Source: Kaistella sp. 97-N-M2 (lineage in GTDB: Bacteria > Bacteroidota > Bacteroidia > Flavobacteriales > Weeksellaceae). From it: 64,000 bases of DNA. Made by a program: the position numbers and the translations under genes. The stretch lies in contig NZ_CP090976.1 in assembly GCF_021513235.1 (NCBI RefSeq), forward strand, positions 1,426,001 through 1,490,000, read 5' to 3'. Below the pieces are notes generated by a model. It had not been told where the DNA came from and did not search any database. It saw only the letters and a program-made list of their open reading frames with translations. Shown piece by piece: positions 61,745-64,000 of this stretch (positions are counted from its first letter, which is position 1; every line of letters starts with the position of its first letter).

Positions 61745-64000
61745 TTAATCGTTACAGGTTTGTTTAATGCAGCTCCACGAAGTTCCATTATATAGTTTCA
61801 GACAGTCAACGGTGGTGTCATAAACCAACATGCCCAGCACGGGGTTGAGGATCGAAGTTTCTGGAGTTTCAATTCGGGTGATCACGAAACCTTTGTTATT
61901 GGCTTCCATTGTAATAAATCCATTAGGAACATCTTTGGGCCAATTGGCGGTAGATCTTTTATCGCGGATGCTTATTCCAAAATCGGTATACGAAGCGGGA
62001 GTTCCGGTTGCGCCAGGTTTTGTGCAGGGGCAAATGTCGCTTGAAAGTTCGTTTGACCTTACCGTACAGCCTCCCGAAAATGTAATAATCACATAATAAT
62101 CTGCACTTACACCATCGTTGATAGGATTTAGCGTGTACGAATTCATTGTAGCGCCACTGATTGATTCATCATTTCTGTACCATTGATAGGTGCCTAAGCC
62201 CGCGGGTACAGACAATCTGCTTTTGCCCACGCAAGGATATAGATAAGTAGTGTCCAGCGTGATCGTATAAATAGGCGTTTCCCCAAATCCGGAGTAATAT
62301 CCTCCAAATCCGGCGTCTCCGTTGGCTCCGATAATTTCCGCCTGAATCGTTCCGGCGGAGGTCACTTTCACGTTTCCATTAGATGCAATCGGATATCGGT
62401 AGGTAACCCAGTTCGCATTTCCCGTAACAACTCCTCCTGTGTTGGGTGAGCTTGTTGCTAATGCTATTCCGTTCAAGGTCGCCACCGGTTTGTTAGAAAC
62501 CCCCGCGGCTGCCAACACAACCAGCTCGGTTCCGGTGTAGGCGGTGGTGCCAATTTTATTTGCATCGGGGACCAAATCTACCTGCTTCTGCCCAAAACAG
62601 GAGAGGGGTGGGATGAACATTAAACTGTTCGTATTAATCCTGTCGCTTCCGAAGATTTTATGGAAAATATAGGAAGGCTGCGACACGCGCACGAACATAT
62701 TTTTATTGATGAAGTAAGTACTTGGGATTAAAAAATAATCTCCTGCCTTCAAAAGGGTAGCGACGCGGTTTGCGTTTCCGTTCACAAAAACAGCGGTGTT
62801 ATCTTCAGTAGCTACTACAATAACTTTCTCGGCACTTCCGCCATTGCCCTGCATGATAACATGTTCCAGTCCCAGTCTTTCTTTCGGCACCAACTGGTCT
62901 AGACCAATATCTCTGTTGTCTGCGGAGTTTCCCTGCTGCATTAGACCGCCTACTACAACGCTGATGTTTTTATCAGATAGCACTTTTGCGCCCAGCCATC
63001 CGGTGTCTTGAATGCTTAAAACATTGTTCTGAACAGGCGCATATAAAATAAATGATTCTCCTTTTTTTAGCGTTCGGGTGATATTTGGACCCACTAAAGT
63101 TGTGCCTGCCGTGCCATTTACAAATTTAGTTCCCGTTTTGATGTTGGAGATAATGATTTTGGTATCGTCCTCGGTAGCCAGGATCGACAACATGTTTCCC
63201 GTTTCTGTAATCGTTGTAGGAAATTCAACCGGTGATCCGCCCCAACGAAATTCTTTCCCCAAAGCCACCGTGCCTTTCGTCAACACAGATCCCGCTTGCG
63301 GAGTTGATCTTGCTCTGTAATTCACATAAAATTTATCAGCGGCCGTGTTTGCTTTAAATATCAAACCTTGCGCAGTACCCGGGATAACTGTGCCGGAGGT
63401 ATTTAAAGGCACTGTGATCGGAGTTGTGCCGGGAGCAATAATCGAATTGTTTGGATTTACAAATTGTAGCCGAATTGGATTGCCGTTATTAAAAATGAGT
63501 TTTCCATCGGCAACGTAAGTAACGACACCTGTCGTAATATTGGTAACAGAAACCCGCGGGGCAGTAGTTGCCGCCGCGTAGCTCATTTGAACCGTAATAT
63601 TTGCAGCAGAGGGAGTAGATAAATAAATATATTCTTCTGATATTGTTGAAGTAGTGTAAGCTCCGGCAACAATTGGATTTAAATAATGAGTAGTATCTAA
63701 CTGTAAATTATTTTTGAAATTTTTTACTGACAATGAACGTTTCCCGCGACCTGCTTCTAAGATCCAGTCTCCATCAATCCCCGTAATGTTGGTCGATGCA
63801 GAAACGGAAATATTTAAGGCATTTTCCAGATACGCTACCGCAGCCAGACCTTTTTCTCCCTGAGCGAAATTGCACCCATAAACGTACAGTTCCGATTTGC
63901 CCCGGAGTTCATTTTTAAATCGTTTCGCAATTTGGGCGGCATTCAACCATTCATGCTCTACCAACAATTCGCCAGGTCGTCCGTGGCTGAATAAATGATA
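61745..64000 (-). CDS. Large secreted adhesin-like protein with DUF4347 and IgGFc-binding-type domains (partial)
   Basis: The 5' end lies beyond the window. The frame is open to the edge (HLFSHGRPGEL is the first readable DUF4347 motif). Domain order seen: DUF4347 (ELYVYGCNFAQGEKG), a beta-rich part, a piece like the IgGFc-binding N-terminal domain (VVATEDNTAVFVNGNAN, YIFHKIFGSDRIN), an Ig-like region (YQWYRNDESISG), and the terminal GMLVYD-YNGTSW repeat. A surface or secreted protein; the adhesion role is inferred. Full size unknown. Confidence 0.78.
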   Translation of the reverse strand, partial: YHLFSHGRPGELLVEHEWLNAAQIAKRFKNELRGKSELYVYGCNFAQGEKGLAAVAYLENALNISVSASTNITGIDGDWILEAGRGKRSLSVKNFKNNLQLDTTHYLNPIVAGAYTTSTISEEYIYLSTPSAANITVQMSYAAATTAPRVSVTNITTGVVTYVADGKLIFNNGNPIRLQFVNPNNSIIAPGTTPITVPLNTSGTVIPGTAQGLIFKANTAADKFYVNYRARSTPQAGSVLTKGTVALGKEFRWGGSPVEFPTTITETGNMLSILATEDDTKIIISNIKTGTKFVNGTAGTTLVGPNITRTLKKGESFILYAPVQNNVLSIQDTGWLGAKVLSDKNISVVVGGLMQQGNSADNRDIGLDQLVPKERLGLEHVIMQGNGGSAEKVIVVATEDNTAVFVNGNANRVATLLKAGDYFLIPSTYFINKNMFVRVSQPSYIFHKIFGSDRINTNSLMFIPPLSCFGQKQVDLVPDANKIGTTAYTGTELVVLAAAGVSNKPVATLNGIALATSSPNTGGVVTGNANWVTYRYPIASNGNVKVTSAGTIQAEIIGANGDAGFGGYYSGFGETPIYTITLDTTYLYPCVGKSRLSVPAGLGTYQWYRNDESISGATMNSYTLNPINDGVSADYYVIITFSGGCTVRSNELSSDICPCTKPGATGTPASYTDFGISIRDKRSTANWPKDVPNGFITMEANNKGFVITRIETPETSILNPVLGMLVYDTTVDCLKLYNGTSWSCIKQTCND

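Overview
This window is chromosome from a low-GC Bacteroidota bacterium, most likely family Weeksellaceae (Chryseobacterium/Kaistella type). The evidence is a SusC/SusD pair, bacillithiol genes bshA and bshB1, a PUR-alpha-like protein, many families typical of this phylum (DUF4254, DUF4292, DUF2851, DUF4251, DUF1573, DUF6702), promoters of the TTTG / TAnnTTTG type before both tRNA genes, and few Shine-Dalgarno sequences. The genus is inference; no 16S rRNA lies in the window.

Layout. 1-3.3 kb: two OmpH/Skp periplasmic chaperones, then a translationally coupled thioesterase-rmlD-secreted protein operon. 3.5-8.5 kb: bshB1, tRNA-His, PUR protein, ABC exporter, nusB, DUF1573 lipoprotein, yajC. 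8.5-12.8 kb (minus): DUF2851, bshA, GH3 hexosaminidase. 12.9-14.3 kb: lipoprotein and deoD. 14.3-21.7 kb: a long minus-strand run of envelope and housekeeping genes (flippase, dut, sugar nucleotidyltransferase, DUF4292, EnvC-like, TatA, DUF4254, lipoprotein, ribA). 21.8-29.9 kb: dihydroorotase, M16 protease, 2,4-dienoyl-CoA reductase, M1 peptidase. 30.1-33.8 kb: a compact cassette of an acyl-CoA-dehydrogenase-fold flavoprotein, a PIG-L deacetylase, a NodS-like methyltransferase and a convergent GT2 glycosyltransferase. 34-38.2 kb: tRNA-Gln, recA, htpG, an alkyltransferase-like protein and a 48-residue protein. 38.4-45.5 kb: outer-membrane barrel, deoxyhypusine-synthase-like protein, a 138-bp tandem hairpin array, arfB, menE, argS and a DUF4251 lipoprotein. 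45.5-50 kb: susD and susC. 50-56.3 kb: rnhB, yidC, pyrG, radA. 56.3-57 kb: a REP-associated tyrosine transposase (RAYT) between two copies of a 33-nt palindrome. 57-64 kb: AcpH-like protein, DUF6702, HupE/UreJ, a second M1 peptidase, and two secreted surface proteins, the last running off the window.

Most genes are housekeeping. Three items stand out. (1) A 33-nt hairpin (15-bp arms, 3-nt loop) occurs twice around the RAYT gene and three more times in the window, with compensatory arm changes, which suggests a REP/RAYT system. (2) The four-gene 30-34 kb cassette resembles an amino-sugar tailoring pathway (deacetylate, N-methylate, oxidise, glycosylate) with no product I can name. (3) At 40.5-41.3 kb about 5.5 copies of a 138-bp unit each carry two related hairpins whose stems co-vary. 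A further degenerate intergenic repeat family, with a T-run / hairpin / A-run core, occurs at least six times.
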